Source of the DNA: Williamsia sp. 1135
GTDB lineage: Bacteria > Actinomycetota > Actinomycetes > Mycobacteriales > Mycobacteriaceae
DNA length: 64,000 nucleotides
Assembly (NCBI RefSeq): GCF_002095395.1
Contig: NZ_MJEI01000089.1
Span: forward strand, 1 to 64,000
Direction: 5' to 3'
Shown: in pieces, positions 8,889-17,676 of the stretch
How the letters are laid out: the number at the start of each line of letters is the position of its first letter
How positions within the stretch are numbered: position 1 is the stretch's first letter
The notes under the pieces: generated by a model
Told to the model about the DNA's origin: nothing
Seen by the model: only the letters and a program-made list of their open reading frames with translations
The model's database searches: none
Made by a program: the position numbers and the translations under genes

Positions 8889-10718
8889 ATGAACGACGGG
8901 CGATCAGCGCTGGCTTCACGCACGGGCAAGGCGCGTCAACTCTTCGACTTCGCCGTGTTGTCGTCGGGCATTCCGGTCGACGGTCAGCAGTACCCACCCG
9001 ATCGCGACAAGGCGACACTCGCCTTCACGCGCGCGACCGAATGGGATCCCGCGCTCGCCGACGCATGGCTGGGCCGGTTGGTGTGCGGAGACAATTCCGC
9101 GGCTGTGTTCCTTCAGCTCTACCGCAGTCGGGCGGCTCTCGGGGCAGAGCAACGCCGGCTGGGATTGCCGCCTCGCACGCTGTCGGGGCGCTTCTCCACC
9201 GGGCTCTACATCGACTACCCACTGGCAGACCGAACCGAGGCCATTGCCGCGTACGCCGCGACCCTCATCGCAGGCGCCGACCACCAGGGCGCCGAAGACG
9301 CGCTCGACGAGGCCGCCGCGTCAGTCTCCGGTCGGGCACCGATCGTCGACTACCTCAGGGCCAGTCTGCATTTCAAGACGCAACGGTGGCCTGACGTGCT
9401 GACCGCCCTCGGCGACTCCGAGCGCTGGACGGACGACTACATGAGTGCCGGGGCCGACCTGATGGCAGGCTCGGCCTGCGTACAGATGGGGCTGTTCGGC
9501 GAAGGTATCCGCAGGCTCGAGGCGGCGCGGTCCGGACCCATCCCCGCTGCGGCGACGGCAGCGATGTTCACCCACGGTCTGGCGCTACGCGAGATGGGGT
9601 CGGAGGAGGCGGCGCGCGAGCAGTTCGAGGCGGTCTACTCCCGCGACCCGTCTTTCGCACCGAACGCCCAGGCTCTGGCCGACCAGCGGTTCCGGCTGGT
9701 GGTCAGCACGGTCCCGACCATCGAATCACGCACCGACAAGTGGGATCCCGCCACCGCGGTCACAGGGGTGGCCGCAACCGAGGAGGCAGGCGACAGCCTG
9801 CTGCTCGGCGCCGCACAAGCCGAACTGGACGAGCAGATCGGGTTGGAGTCGGTGAAATCGCAAGTCGCCAAACTCAAGTCGGCCGCCACGTTGGCGAAAC
9901 TCCGCGCCGAGAAAGGCCTGGCGACAGGCCCCCGCAGTCTGCATCTCGCGTTCACCGGCCCGCCGGGCACCGGCAAGACCACGATCGCGAGGATCGTCGC
10001 CAAGATCTATTGCGGACTCGGCCTCATCAAGACCGACAACCTCGTACAGGTCTCCCGCCGGGATCTGGTGGGCGAACATCTCGGTAGCACCGCCATCAAG
10101 ACGTCCGCGGTCATCGACCGCGCGATGGACGGGGTGTTGTTCATCGACGAGGCCTACACAATGATCCAGAGTGGTTTGTCGGGCGGCGACGCCTTCGGTC
10201 GAGAAGCAGTCGACACCTTGCTGGCACGCATGGAGGACAACCGGGATCGACTGGTGGTCATCGTTGCCGGTTACGACGCCGAGATCGACCGACTCCTCGC
10301 GGCCAACGAGGGCATGTCATCGCGGTTCTCCAAGCGCATCCGGTTCGATTCGTACACGCCACCAGAGCTGGCGAGTATCGCCGAACTTCTTGCCCGCAAG
10401 CGTGATTCGCTACTCTCTCCCGAGGCGCTGAGCGAACTCGAGTTCGCGTGCGGTCCGCTGTACCACCAGATCCACGTCGACGCCGGCGGGCATCAACGCC
10501 GCGCCATCGACGCTGCAGGCAACGGCCGATTCGTCCGCAACGTCGTAGAGAGCGCCGAAGAGGAGCGCGAACACCGACTGACCAGCGGCGAGATCGACCT
10601 CACCGCACTCGACGACGACGCGTTGATGCGGATCGAGGTCGCCGACATCCAGGCCGCGCTCACCTCGGTGCTCTCTGGCCTGCAGCCGCAACCGCAGCAC
10701 CTCAGCCCCGGCGGGTGA
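8889..10718 (+). CDS. eccA: EccA-type AAA+ ATPase (CbbX/SpoVK family) with N-terminal TPR-like domain
   Basis: 609 residues from ATG 8889, with a G-rich ribosome site just upstream. Residues 1-290 are helical, TPR-like repeats; the C-terminal half is a CbbX-type AAA+ domain with Walker A GPPGTGKTT near 356-364, Walker B VLFIDEAY near 415, and sensor/arginine-finger region RFSKRIRF. This is the layout of EccA, the cytosolic ATPase of type VII (ESX) secretion, usually 570-620 residues. No other ESX gene (eccB-E, mycP, esxA/B, PE/PPE) is nearby, so it is an orphan here. Its stop overlaps the 3' end of cysQ by 17 bp. The symbol is by family, without a system number. Confidence 0.8.
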   Translation: MNDGRSALASRTGKARQLFDFAVLSSGIPVDGQQYPPDRDKATLAFTRATEWDPALADAWLGRLVCGDNSAAVFLQLYRSRAALGAEQRRLGLPPRTLSGRFSTGLYIDYPLADRTEAIAAYAATLIAGADHQGAEDALDEAAASVSGRAPIVDYLRASLHFKTQRWPDVLTALGDSERWTDDYMSAGADLMAGSACVQMGLFGEGIRRLEAARSGPIPAAATAAMFTHGLALREMGSEEAAREQFEAVYSRDPSFAPNAQALADQRFRLVVSTVPTIESRTDKWDPATAVTGVAATEEAGDSLLLGAAQAELDEQIGLESVKSQVAKLKSAATLAKLRAEKGLATGPRSLHLAFTGPPGTGKTTIARIVAKIYCGLGLIKTDNLVQVSRRDLVGEHLGSTAIKTSAVIDRAMDGVLFIDEAYTMIQSGLSGGDAFGREAVDTLLARMEDNRDRLVVIVAGYDAEIDRLLAANEGMSSRFSKRIRFDSYTPPELASIAELLARKRDSLLSPEALSELEFACGPLYHQIHVDAGGHQRRAIDAAGNGRFVRNVVESAEEEREHRLTSGEIDLTALDDDALMRIEVADIQAALTSVLSGLQPQPQHLSPGG

Positions 10719-11484
10719 TCTCCAGGATGGCTTCGGCCAGCTCAGGCCTGCAGATCACGAGATCTGGCAGATAGACATCGCGCTGGTTATATTGGAGCGC
10801 CAGCCCGTCGGTCCGACTGCACCACAAGCCCTGCGACTTCGCGACGGCGACCGGCGCGGCCGAATCCCACTCATACTGCCCACCGGCGTGCACGTAGGCG
10901 TCGGCCTCGCCGCGAACAACCGCCATCGCCTTTGCTCCGGCCGACCCCATCGCCAGCACGTCGCCGCCGATGGCCTCGGCCACCGCTCCGGAGAACGCCG
11001 GAGGCCTCGACCCGCTGACCACCACTCGCGGCCGGTCCCCTCGCGGCTGCGAGGCCAGGCCGTCCGCCGGCGCGATCGGGGCGCCGTCGTCGATGTACGT
11101 GACCCCCAGCGCCGGCAGCGCCACCGCACCGGCGGTCAGCCCGCCGGACGTCCCGCCGGCTTCGCGTTCCCACAACGCGACGTGGACGGCCCAGTCGGTG
11201 TGCCCTTCGATGCCATATTCCTTGGTGCCGTCGACGGGGTCGATGATCCAGACGCGGTCGGCGTCCAGGCGAACCAGGTCGTCCGCGGACTCCTCCGAGA
11301 GCACCGCATCGTCGGGACGCAGCCGCGCGAGTTCGGCCAGCAGGAACTCGTTGGATTGCAGATCACCGGCATTTCCGAGCTCTTTGCCGGTCAGTGAAGA
11401 ATCGGCCCGCAGCGTCAGCAGGAGTTCGCCAGCGGCGGTGGCCAATCGTCCGGCCAGCTCCGCATCCTCAGATGTCACAGTCAC
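10702..11484 (-). CDS. cysQ: 3'(2'),5'-bisphosphate nucleotidase CysQ
   Basis: 260 residues of the inositol-monophosphatase superfamily. The metal-binding signatures are LSEES near residue 70 and DPVDGTKEYG near residues 84-93. CysQ removes the 3'-phosphate from PAP (and PAPS), recycling the by-product of sulfotransferases and PAPS reductase. It is the last gene of cysD-cysNC-cysQ; its GTG start overlaps the cysNC stop by 4 bases, which ties its function to sulfate activation. The 3' end runs 17 bp into the convergent eccA gene. Confidence 0.92.
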   Translation of the reverse strand: MTVTSEDAELAGRLATAAGELLLTLRADSSLTGKELGNAGDLQSNEFLLAELARLRPDDAVLSEESADDLVRLDADRVWIIDPVDGTKEYGIEGHTDWAVHVALWEREAGGTSGGLTAGAVALPALGVTYIDDGAPIAPADGLASQPRGDRPRVVVSGSRPPAFSGAVAEAIGGDVLAMGSAGAKAMAVVRGEADAYVHAGGQYEWDSAAPVAVAKSQGLWCSRTDGLALQYNQRDVYLPDLVICRPELAEAILEITRRG

Positions 11485-13364
11485 ACACCCAGGTTACGGC
11501 GGATCGACTCGGCGACATCCACCGGCGCGCCGTCACCGGGCGTGATGACGACATCCGCGCCCGTGGGTCGCTCGTAAGGCGAACTGATCCCGGTGAAATG
11601 GGCGACCTCACCGCGCCTGGCCTTGGCGTACAGCCCCTTCGGATCACGTTCTTCGCACACCTCGAGAGGGGTGTCGACGAAGATCTCGAAGAACGGGATC
11701 CCCCGCTCGGCGTGAATCTCTTTGGCACGCTGCCGTTCTGCCGCGAACGGACTGATCAGTGAAACGATCGCCACCGACCCTGAATCGGCGAACAGCGCTG
11801 CCACCTCTGCGGTCCGGCGGATGTTCTCCCGACGATCGTCGTCGTTGAATCCGAGATCCGAATTGAGCCCGTGACGCAGGTTGTCGCCGTCCATCAGATA
11901 CGCGGGCCTGCCCTCGGCGACCATCGACCGTTCCAATTCGACTGCGATGGAGGATTTACCCGAGCCGGACAGCCCGGTCAGCCAGATCGTGGCGCCCTGA
12001 TGCGCCCGCTGTTCCCTGGTCACCGACGAGCTGTGCCAGACCACGTGCGAGTCCTTGCTCACCGGCCCGTTGATCATCCCGGCGCCAACCGTCTTGTTGG
12101 TGGCCTCGTCCATGAGGATGAAACTACCGGTGTCGCGGTGCTGACGATAGGAGTCGAACATCATCGGCTGCTGCGTACGCAGGGTCACTCGGCCGATCTC
12201 GTTGAGCCGCAGCTCCTGTGGCCCTTCCTCTCGATGAAGGGAGTTCACATCGAGGCGATAGGTGAGGTCGCCGATGACAGCCTTGGACTCGCGGGTGGAA
12301 CTCTGGATGGTGTACCGACTCCCGGGCGTCAGCTCGGTGTCCTCGGAGAACCAGCAGACCATCGCGTCGATGTCGCGGCCGACGTACGGCCGGTTGTTGG
12401 GACGGGCCAGCATCTCGCCGCGGGTGATGTCGATCTCGTCGGTGAGCGACAAGGACACCGCCATCGAGGCGAAGGCCTCAGTCACCTTTGCACCCCCAGG
12501 ACCCCAGATCTCCGCGACGGTGGTGGTGAAGCCGCTCGGGAGTACCACCACCTCGTCGCCGGGTTTGAATGTCCCGCTGGCGATGGTGCCGGCGTAGCTA
12601 CGGTGGTCGGAGCCGTCGCTGACCTGTGGACGGATGACGTACTGCACCGGCATGCGGGCGTCGATGAAGTTGCGGTCCGACGAGATGTGCACGTCCTCGA
12701 GGTGGCCCAGCAACGAAGTACCTTGATACCAGGGCATTTTCGTAGACGGATCGACGACGTTGTCACCGAGTAGCGCCGAGACGGGGATGAAACTGAGATC
12801 GGAGACGTTGAGCTTGCTGGCGAAGGCGCTGAACTCGTCGCGGATCTCGATGAACCGCTCCTCCGACCAGTCGACGAGATCCATCTTGTTCACACACAGG
12901 ACCAGATGCGCGATCCCGAGCAGCGACGAGAGAAAAGCGTGTCGACGGGTCTGTTCGAGTACGCCCTTACGGGCGTCGATCAGGATCAGCGCCACATCCG
13001 CCGTGGACGCTCCGGTCACCATGTTGCGGATGTACTGCACATGACCCGGGGTGTCGGCGATGATGAATTTCCGCCTGGGAGTGGCGAAATAGCGATAGGC
13101 GACGTCGATGGTGATGCCCTGTTCGCGCTCGGCCCGCAAGCCGTCGGTCAGCAGCGCGAGGTTGGCGTATTCGTCGCCGCGTTCGGCGCTGGTGCGTTCG
13201 ATCGATTCCATCTGGTCGGTGAATATGCTCTTGGAGTCGTACAGCAACCGGCCGATCAGGGTCGACTTCCCGTCGTCGACGCTGCCTGCCGTGGCCAGTC
13301 GCAGCAAAGCTTTTCGATCGCGCCCGAGCTTGTCGCCGGCAAGGACCTCTTGTTCAACAGTCAT
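11481..13364 (-). CDS. cysNC: Bifunctional sulfate adenylyltransferase subunit 1 / adenylylsulfate kinase
   Basis: 627 residues from ATG 13364. Residues 20-440 form the CysN GTPase, with P-loop GSVDDGKST at 27-35, DTPGH as G3 and NKMD as G4. Residues 445-627 form the APS kinase CysC, with P-loop GLSGSGKSS near 460. With CysD it makes APS and then PAPS from sulfate and ATP, driven by GTP. The fusion of CysN with CysC is normal for mycobacteria and relatives. The ATG overlaps the cysD stop by one base (TGATG), so the two subunits are translationally coupled. Confidence 0.96.
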   Translation of the reverse strand: MTVEQEVLAGDKLGRDRKALLRLATAGSVDDGKSTLIGRLLYDSKSIFTDQMESIERTSAERGDEYANLALLTDGLRAEREQGITIDVAYRYFATPRRKFIIADTPGHVQYIRNMVTGASTADVALILIDARKGVLEQTRRHAFLSSLLGIAHLVLCVNKMDLVDWSEERFIEIRDEFSAFASKLNVSDLSFIPVSALLGDNVVDPSTKMPWYQGTSLLGHLEDVHISSDRNFIDARMPVQYVIRPQVSDGSDHRSYAGTIASGTFKPGDEVVVLPSGFTTTVAEIWGPGGAKVTEAFASMAVSLSLTDEIDITRGEMLARPNNRPYVGRDIDAMVCWFSEDTELTPGSRYTIQSSTRESKAVIGDLTYRLDVNSLHREEGPQELRLNEIGRVTLRTQQPMMFDSYRQHRDTGSFILMDEATNKTVGAGMINGPVSKDSHVVWHSSSVTREQRAHQGATIWLTGLSGSGKSSIAVELERSMVAEGRPAYLMDGDNLRHGLNSDLGFNDDDRRENIRRTAEVAALFADSGSVAIVSLISPFAAERQRAKEIHAERGIPFFEIFVDTPLEVCEERDPKGLYAKARRGEVAHFTGISSPYERPTGADVVITPGDGAPVDVAESIRRNLGV

Positions 13365-14278
13365 CAGAAGTAACCCTCTTTCTTGCGATCTTCCATGCCG
13401 GATTCGGAGATGCGGTCGTCCGCCCGCGTGGCACCGCGTTCGGTGAGGCGGGTGGCGGCGACCTCGTCGATCACCTCGTGCACGGTGACCGCATCGCTGA
13501 GCACACAGCCGGTGCAGGTTGCGTCGCCGACGGTCCGGAACCGGACCTGCTCGGTGTGGACCGCCTCCCCGGGTGCGAGCTCGACGAATTGTGTTTTCGC
13601 GAGCAACATCCCATCTCGCGGAACCACCTCTCGCCGATGTGAGTAGTAGATGCTGGGGAGTTCGATCTCTTCGGCGGCGATGTACTGCCAGATGTCGAGT
13701 TCGGTCCAGTTGCTGAGCGGGAAGACGCGGATGTGCTCGCCCTTGTTGTGCCGGCCGTTGTACAGGTTCCACAGCTCGGGTCGTTGCGCGCGGGGATCCC
13801 AGGCACCGAACTCATCGCGGAAGCTGAAGACCCGTTCCTTGGCCCTTGCTTTTTCTTCGTCACGCCGGGCGCCGCCGAAGACCGCGTCGAAGCCATTGTC
13901 CCGGATCCCCCGCAGCAAAGCGGTGGTCTGCAATCGGTTGCGGCTCGCGCCCGGCCCGGTCTGTTCCACCACCCTCCCGGCGTCGATGTCGTCCTGGACA
14001 CTCGAAACAAGAAGGCGCACTCCGGTTTGCTCCACGACGCGGTCGCGGTACTCGATGACCTCGTCGAAATTGTGGCCCGTATCGACGTGCATCAGCGGAA
14101 ACGGCACGGGCGCAGGCCAGAAGGCTTTCCGCGCCACGTGGAACATCACCACGGAGTCCTTGCCGCCGGAGAAGAGCAATACCGGCCGCCGAGCTGTCGC
14201 CGCCACCTCCCGGAAGATGTACACCGACTCCGCTTCGAGCGCGGCCAGGTGCGAGAGTTCGTACCCCGTTTTCAACAC
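13364..14278 (-). CDS. cysD: Sulfate adenylyltransferase subunit 2
   Basis: About 304 residues. The PP-loop of the ATP sulfurylase/PAPS reductase superfamily is SGGKDSVVM near residue 37. The protein transfers AMP to sulfate, with CysN as regulatory GTPase. I prefer GTG 14278 because AAGGA lies 8 bases upstream; in-frame TTG codons at 14287 and 14284 are closer to that site than is usual. It is first gene of the cysD-cysNC-cysQ operon and divergent from an IclR gene. Confidence 0.94.
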   Translation of the reverse strand: MLKTGYELSHLAALEAESVYIFREVAATARRPVLLFSGGKDSVVMFHVARKAFWPAPVPFPLMHVDTGHNFDEVIEYRDRVVEQTGVRLLVSSVQDDIDAGRVVEQTGPGASRNRLQTTALLRGIRDNGFDAVFGGARRDEEKARAKERVFSFRDEFGAWDPRAQRPELWNLYNGRHNKGEHIRVFPLSNWTELDIWQYIAAEEIELPSIYYSHRREVVPRDGMLLAKTQFVELAPGEAVHTEQVRFRTVGDATCTGCVLSDAVTVHEVIDEVAATRLTERGATRADDRISESGMEDRKKEGYF

Positions 14279-14310
14279 CGTCAACAATCCTTCCCCGGTC
14301 GAGTCGACAC

Positions 14311-14339
14311 TTGACCTGTCGAATACTCGACACTATGGT
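14311..14339 (+). promoter_or_regulatory. Promoter of the IclR gene in the cysD-iclR divergent region
   Basis: TTGACC at 14311-14316 and TATGGT at 14334-14339 are separated by 17 bp, a good sigma-70-type spacing, and end 8 bases before the ATG. GTCGAGT/ACTCGAC inverted arms flank the -35 region and could bind a regulator of either divergent gene. Confidence 0.5.
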
Positions 14340-14347
14340 TTGAAAAT

Positions 14348-15226
14348 ATGACACTCACGGTAAATGACGCAGAGTCGGGAGGTCAACCTTCGCCTCCCAC
14401 GCAGCGCGTGGTGCGGGTGATCGAGTTGCTGGCCGACGACCCCGGCGCGGCGATCACGCTGGCCGAGATCGTCCGGCGGACCGGCTTCTCGCGAGCGACC
14501 GCCCACGCAGTCCTGACCCAGCTGACCAGGAGCGGATGGGTCACGCGCGAAGACGGCCACTTCACGATCGGTGCCGGTTTCGTTGCCCTGGCCAGGCACG
14601 CCGAACGTGGCTATCCCCTGCGCCGACTGGCCGCACCGCTGGTGCACGAACTCGCCGCAGACCTCGACATGCCCGTCTTCCTCGCCGAACGACAGGGCGC
14701 CCGGATCACGGTGACCGAACTGGTCGGGATCCCGGCAATGGACTGGATCCGACCCGGACGCCACATCCCCCTCCGTCCGCCGGTGTGCCGCGAGTTCGTC
14801 GCCTGGTCGCCCGAAGAAGACATCGAGCAATGGATCAACGCGGCCCCGCAGGGCGCTCGCGATCGCCTGCGCGAGGTCCTCGAGGTCATCTGCGATCGCG
14901 GTTACGCGATCGAAAGGTTGACCGCCGACCACGCAGAGATGATCGGTGCGCTTGCCTCCCTGCGGGATTCACCGGTGTCGGATACACTTCGATCTCGGGT
15001 GGCGGGTTTGCTCACCGAGCTCACCACAATCGACTACCTGCCCGAAGAATCCGAGGGTCACGTGGCCGTTGTCACCGTCGGAGCGCCCATCATCGATCCC
15101 GGCGGGATGGTTGTCGCATCGATCGTGGCGTGCCCGAATCGCGAGATGCTCGCCGACGAGATGGAGCAGATCGGCAAGGCTGTCGTCGCGGCAGCCGACC
15201 AGGTCGCCGGCGCGCTCGCCCGCTGA
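14348..15226 (+). CDS. IclR family transcriptional regulator
   Basis: 292 residues. The N-terminal winged helix lies at about 15-80 (RVIELLADDP, then SRATAHAVLTQLTRSGWVTR), followed by an IclR-type effector domain to residue 290. The start ATG 14348 is only 8 bases past the -10, so the leader is very short. The gene stands between cysD (divergent) and the KstR2-box operon at 15.6 kb (same strand), separated from the latter by a small minus-strand gene. Which of them it controls cannot be read from the sequence; IclR proteins often bind the divergent promoter they share. Confidence 0.88.
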   Translation: MTLTVNDAESGGQPSPPTQRVVRVIELLADDPGAAITLAEIVRRTGFSRATAHAVLTQLTRSGWVTREDGHFTIGAGFVALARHAERGYPLRRLAAPLVHELAADLDMPVFLAERQGARITVTELVGIPAMDWIRPGRHIPLRPPVCREFVAWSPEEDIEQWINAAPQGARDRLREVLEVICDRGYAIERLTADHAEMIGALASLRDSPVSDTLRSRVAGLLTELTTIDYLPEESEGHVAVVTVGAPIIDPGGMVVASIVACPNREMLADEMEQIGKAVVAAADQVAGALAR

Positions 15227-15229
15227 CGT

Positions 15230-15400
15230 TCAGCGTCGACGCAGGAATCCCAGGATCCCCCGCCGGTGCGCGGGGCGATATCGACTGCACCGTCCGGCCT
15301 GGCACAAGGAGCACTCGGTGCCGGCCCGGTGATGTTCGTGCGCGGCGTGGGGATGCCCGCAGACACAGGGCAACCCGCCCGGCTCCGCAGACCCCGTCAT
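15230..15400 (-). CDS. Small Cys/His-rich protein, putative zinc binding
   Basis: 56 residues from ATG 15400. The peptide has CVCGHPHAAHEHH, then CSLC and a further Cys, ending in a basic tail (HRRGILGFLRRR). The CxCxH...H...CxxC spacing suggests one zinc site; similar short proteins are common in actinobacteria without a known role. An alternative ATG at 15505 would add 35 residues of unremarkable sequence, and no clear ribosome site supports either start. It is convergent with the IclR gene (3 bp apart) and divergent from the enoyl-CoA hydratase gene. It occupies most of the 367-bp space between these two. Confidence 0.55.
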   Translation of the reverse strand: MTGSAEPGGLPCVCGHPHAAHEHHRAGTECSLCQAGRCSRYRPAHRRGILGFLRRR

Positions 15401-15575
15401 CGGTCGCGTCCCGGGAGGCTGCAGTCGCGCCCACGTGGGTCGATTCCCGCCGTTCTGGACATCGTCGTCCCCCACTTCCCCGACCGGCCCGACTGCTTCG
15501 AGCATCGGCCGAATCATACGTGGGCGCCAGTGTGTGGAGACGAAAACATACCGTGACCATGCACTGGGTTTACCA

Positions 15576-15589
15576 ACCAAGCACTTGCT
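15576..15589. promoter_or_regulatory. KstR2 operator
   Basis: ACCAAGCACTTGCT fits the KstR2 pattern AnCAAGnnCTTGnT at every defined base. It lies only 4 bp before the ATG of the enoyl-CoA hydratase gene, so a bound repressor would block the start of transcription. Confidence 0.8.
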
Positions 15590-15593
15590 AGGT

Positions 15594-16499
15594 ATGGTGG
15601 TCGCTGTGACGATCCCGAGCCCCCTCAGTGCCGCAGAGCTAGGTCCCGACACCTCGCCCGTGGCGTACGAAACGGCCGATGCCATCGCGTACATCACCCT
15701 CAACCGACCCGAGTTCCGCAACGCGCAGAACTCGGTGATGACGTACTCGCTCGACGCCGCGTTCGTGCGTGCGGTCGACGACTCCGCCGTCAAGGTGATC
15801 GTCTTGCGTGCCGCCGGCAAGCACTTCTCGGCAGGCCACGACATCGGGACGCCGGAGCGCGACTTCCACGTCAAGTACCCGAACACCGCGTCGCTCTACT
15901 GGGATCACACCGACCGCGCCGGCGGCGACCAGCGACTCGCCCGTGAGACCGAGGTGTACATGGGGATGTGCCGTCGATGGCGGGAGATGCCCAAGCCGGT
16001 GATCGCCCAGGTCCACGGCGCATGCATCGCGGGCGGTCTGATGCTCGCGTGGATCTGCGACTTCATCGTCGCCTCCGACGACGCCTTCTTCTCCGACCCG
16101 GTGGTGAAGATGGGCATTCCCGGCGTCGAGTACTTCGCCCACGCGTTTGTTCTCGGTCCGCGCCGCGCCAAGGAGATCCTGTACACCGGCGAGCGGTTCG
16201 GCGCCGACAAGGCACTCGAATGGGGCATGGTGAATCACGTTGTGCCGCGCGACGAACTGGCCACCAAGGTCGACGAGATCGCCGCACGGATCGCCCAGAT
16301 GCCGCAACTCGGACTGGCGCTGACGAAGAAGGCGGTCAACATCTCCGAAGACCAGATGGGTCTGCGGAACGCGATGGATTCGGTGTTCGGCTGGCACCAC
16401 TTCTCACACAGTGCGAATGCCGAAGCGCCAGAGGGTGACCCACTCGGCGGCATGGACGCGAAGTCCATGAAGGCCGGCGCAGACAAGCAGGGTTCGTAG
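15594..16499 (+). CDS. Enoyl-CoA hydratase/isomerase (crotonase) family protein
   Basis: 301 residues from ATG 15594; a GTG at 15606 is also possible. Crotonase signatures are the two oxyanion-hole segments KHFSAGHDIG (near 75) and GACIAGGLMLAW (near 142). It should hydrate or isomerise an acyl-CoA. It is first gene of a tight four-gene operon with three acyl-CoA dehydrogenases, behind a KstR2 operator, which suggests a role in degrading the C/D rings or the propionate side chain of steroids. Length and fused context recall mycobacterial EchA13 (next to FadE17/FadE18) more than EchA20, which is about 250 residues; this comparison is from memory. Confidence 0.85.
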   Translation: MVVAVTIPSPLSAAELGPDTSPVAYETADAIAYITLNRPEFRNAQNSVMTYSLDAAFVRAVDDSAVKVIVLRAAGKHFSAGHDIGTPERDFHVKYPNTASLYWDHTDRAGGDQRLARETEVYMGMCRRWREMPKPVIAQVHGACIAGGLMLAWICDFIVASDDAFFSDPVVKMGIPGVEYFAHAFVLGPRRAKEILYTGERFGADKALEWGMVNHVVPRDELATKVDEIAARIAQMPQLGLALTKKAVNISEDQMGLRNAMDSVFGWHHFSHSANAEAPEGDPLGGMDAKSMKAGADKQGS

Positions 16500-17675
16500 A
16501 TGGACCTACTGTTCGATGACGCGGCCGACGAGTTCCGCGCGGAGATCCGCGGGTGGCTCCACGACAACGTGCCCACCACGCCCTTGCGCTCGATGGACAG
16601 CGCCGAGGGCTTCGAGGAACACCGGCAATGGGAACGCACCATGGCCGACGCCCGGATGTCGGTGGTCAGCTGGCCGGAGGAGTTCGGCGGTCGCGACGTC
16701 CCACTACTGCACTGGCTGATCTTCGAAGAGGAGTACTACCGCAGCGGAGCGCCCGGCCGGGTCAGCCAGAACGGGATATTCCTGCTCGCTCCAACCCTTT
16801 TCGAGCACGCCAATCCAGACCAGCTCGCCCGGATCATGCCGCGGATGGCCCGTTCCGACGACATCTGGGGCCAGGCGTGGAGTGAACCCGAAGCCGGCAG
16901 CGACCTCGCGTCGCTGCGTTCCACGGCCACCCGGACCGACGGCGGATGGCTGCTCAACGGACAGAAGACCTGGAGTTCACGGTCCAGCTTCGCCGACTGG
17001 GGCTTCGGTCTCTTCCGATCCGACCCCGATTCCACCCGGCACCGGGGCATCACCTACTTCATGTTCGATCTGCGCGCCGACGGTGTCACAGTGAGGCCGA
17101 TCAACCAGCTCGACGGCGAACCGGGGTTCGCAGAGTTGTTCCTGGAGAACGTCTTCGTGCCCGACGATCCCGATGCGCCCGGCGAGTCCGGCGTCATCGG
17201 AGCGGTGGACAACGGCTGGAAGGTGGCGATGAGCACCGCGGCGAACGAGCGCGGACTCTCGCTACGCTCACCCGGTCGTTTCCTGGCGACCACCGACCGG
17301 TTGCTGGCTCTCTGGAACGATGCCGACCCGGCAACCCGGACCGGGGTGGGCGCTCAGGTCGCAGATGCGTGGATCGGGGCAAGGGCCTACGAACTGTCCA
17401 CGTACGCAACGGTCAGCCGACTCGCCGAAGGCGGTCAACTCGGGATGGAGTCTTCGATCAACAAGGTGTTCTGGTCACAGTGGGACATCGCCACCCACGA
17501 GACCGCACTGGATCTGCTCGACGCCGATGCCGAACTCGCGACACCGCACCCGTCGGGTCCCTGGATGGACGGTTACCTGTTCTCCCTGTCGGGACCCATT
17601 TATGCCGGTACCAACGAGATCCAGCGCAACGTGATCGCCGAACGACTACTCGGGATGCCGCGAGGGGACCGCTGA
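16500..17675 (+). CDS. Acyl-CoA dehydrogenase, alpha-type subunit (FadE17/FadE31-like)
   Basis: 391 residues, full length for the family. The FAD/substrate signature QAWSEPEAGSDLASL is near residue 125, and the C-terminus has IYAGTNEIQRNVIAERLLG, typical of catalytic subunits. The ATG follows the upstream stop with no gap. In mycobacteria such subunits pair with a shorter partner to make alpha2-beta2 enzymes acting on steroid-derived CoA esters; two candidate partners follow directly. It is the first of three consecutive fadE genes, as in the KstR2-controlled fadE31-32-33 set, but one-to-one orthology was not established. Confidence 0.88.
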   Translation: MDLLFDDAADEFRAEIRGWLHDNVPTTPLRSMDSAEGFEEHRQWERTMADARMSVVSWPEEFGGRDVPLLHWLIFEEEYYRSGAPGRVSQNGIFLLAPTLFEHANPDQLARIMPRMARSDDIWGQAWSEPEAGSDLASLRSTATRTDGGWLLNGQKTWSSRSSFADWGFGLFRSDPDSTRHRGITYFMFDLRADGVTVRPINQLDGEPGFAELFLENVFVPDDPDAPGESGVIGAVDNGWKVAMSTAANERGLSLRSPGRFLATTDRLLALWNDADPATRTGVGAQVADAWIGARAYELSTYATVSRLAEGGQLGMESSINKVFWSQWDIATHETALDLLDADAELATPHPSGPWMDGYLFSLSGPIYAGTNEIQRNVIAERLLGMPRGDR

Positions 17676-17676
17676 C

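Noticed and set aside
14288-14347. A KstR or KstR2 site between cysD and the IclR gene
   Set aside because: The inverted repeat here is GTCGAGT/ACTCGAC and does not match either operator pattern.
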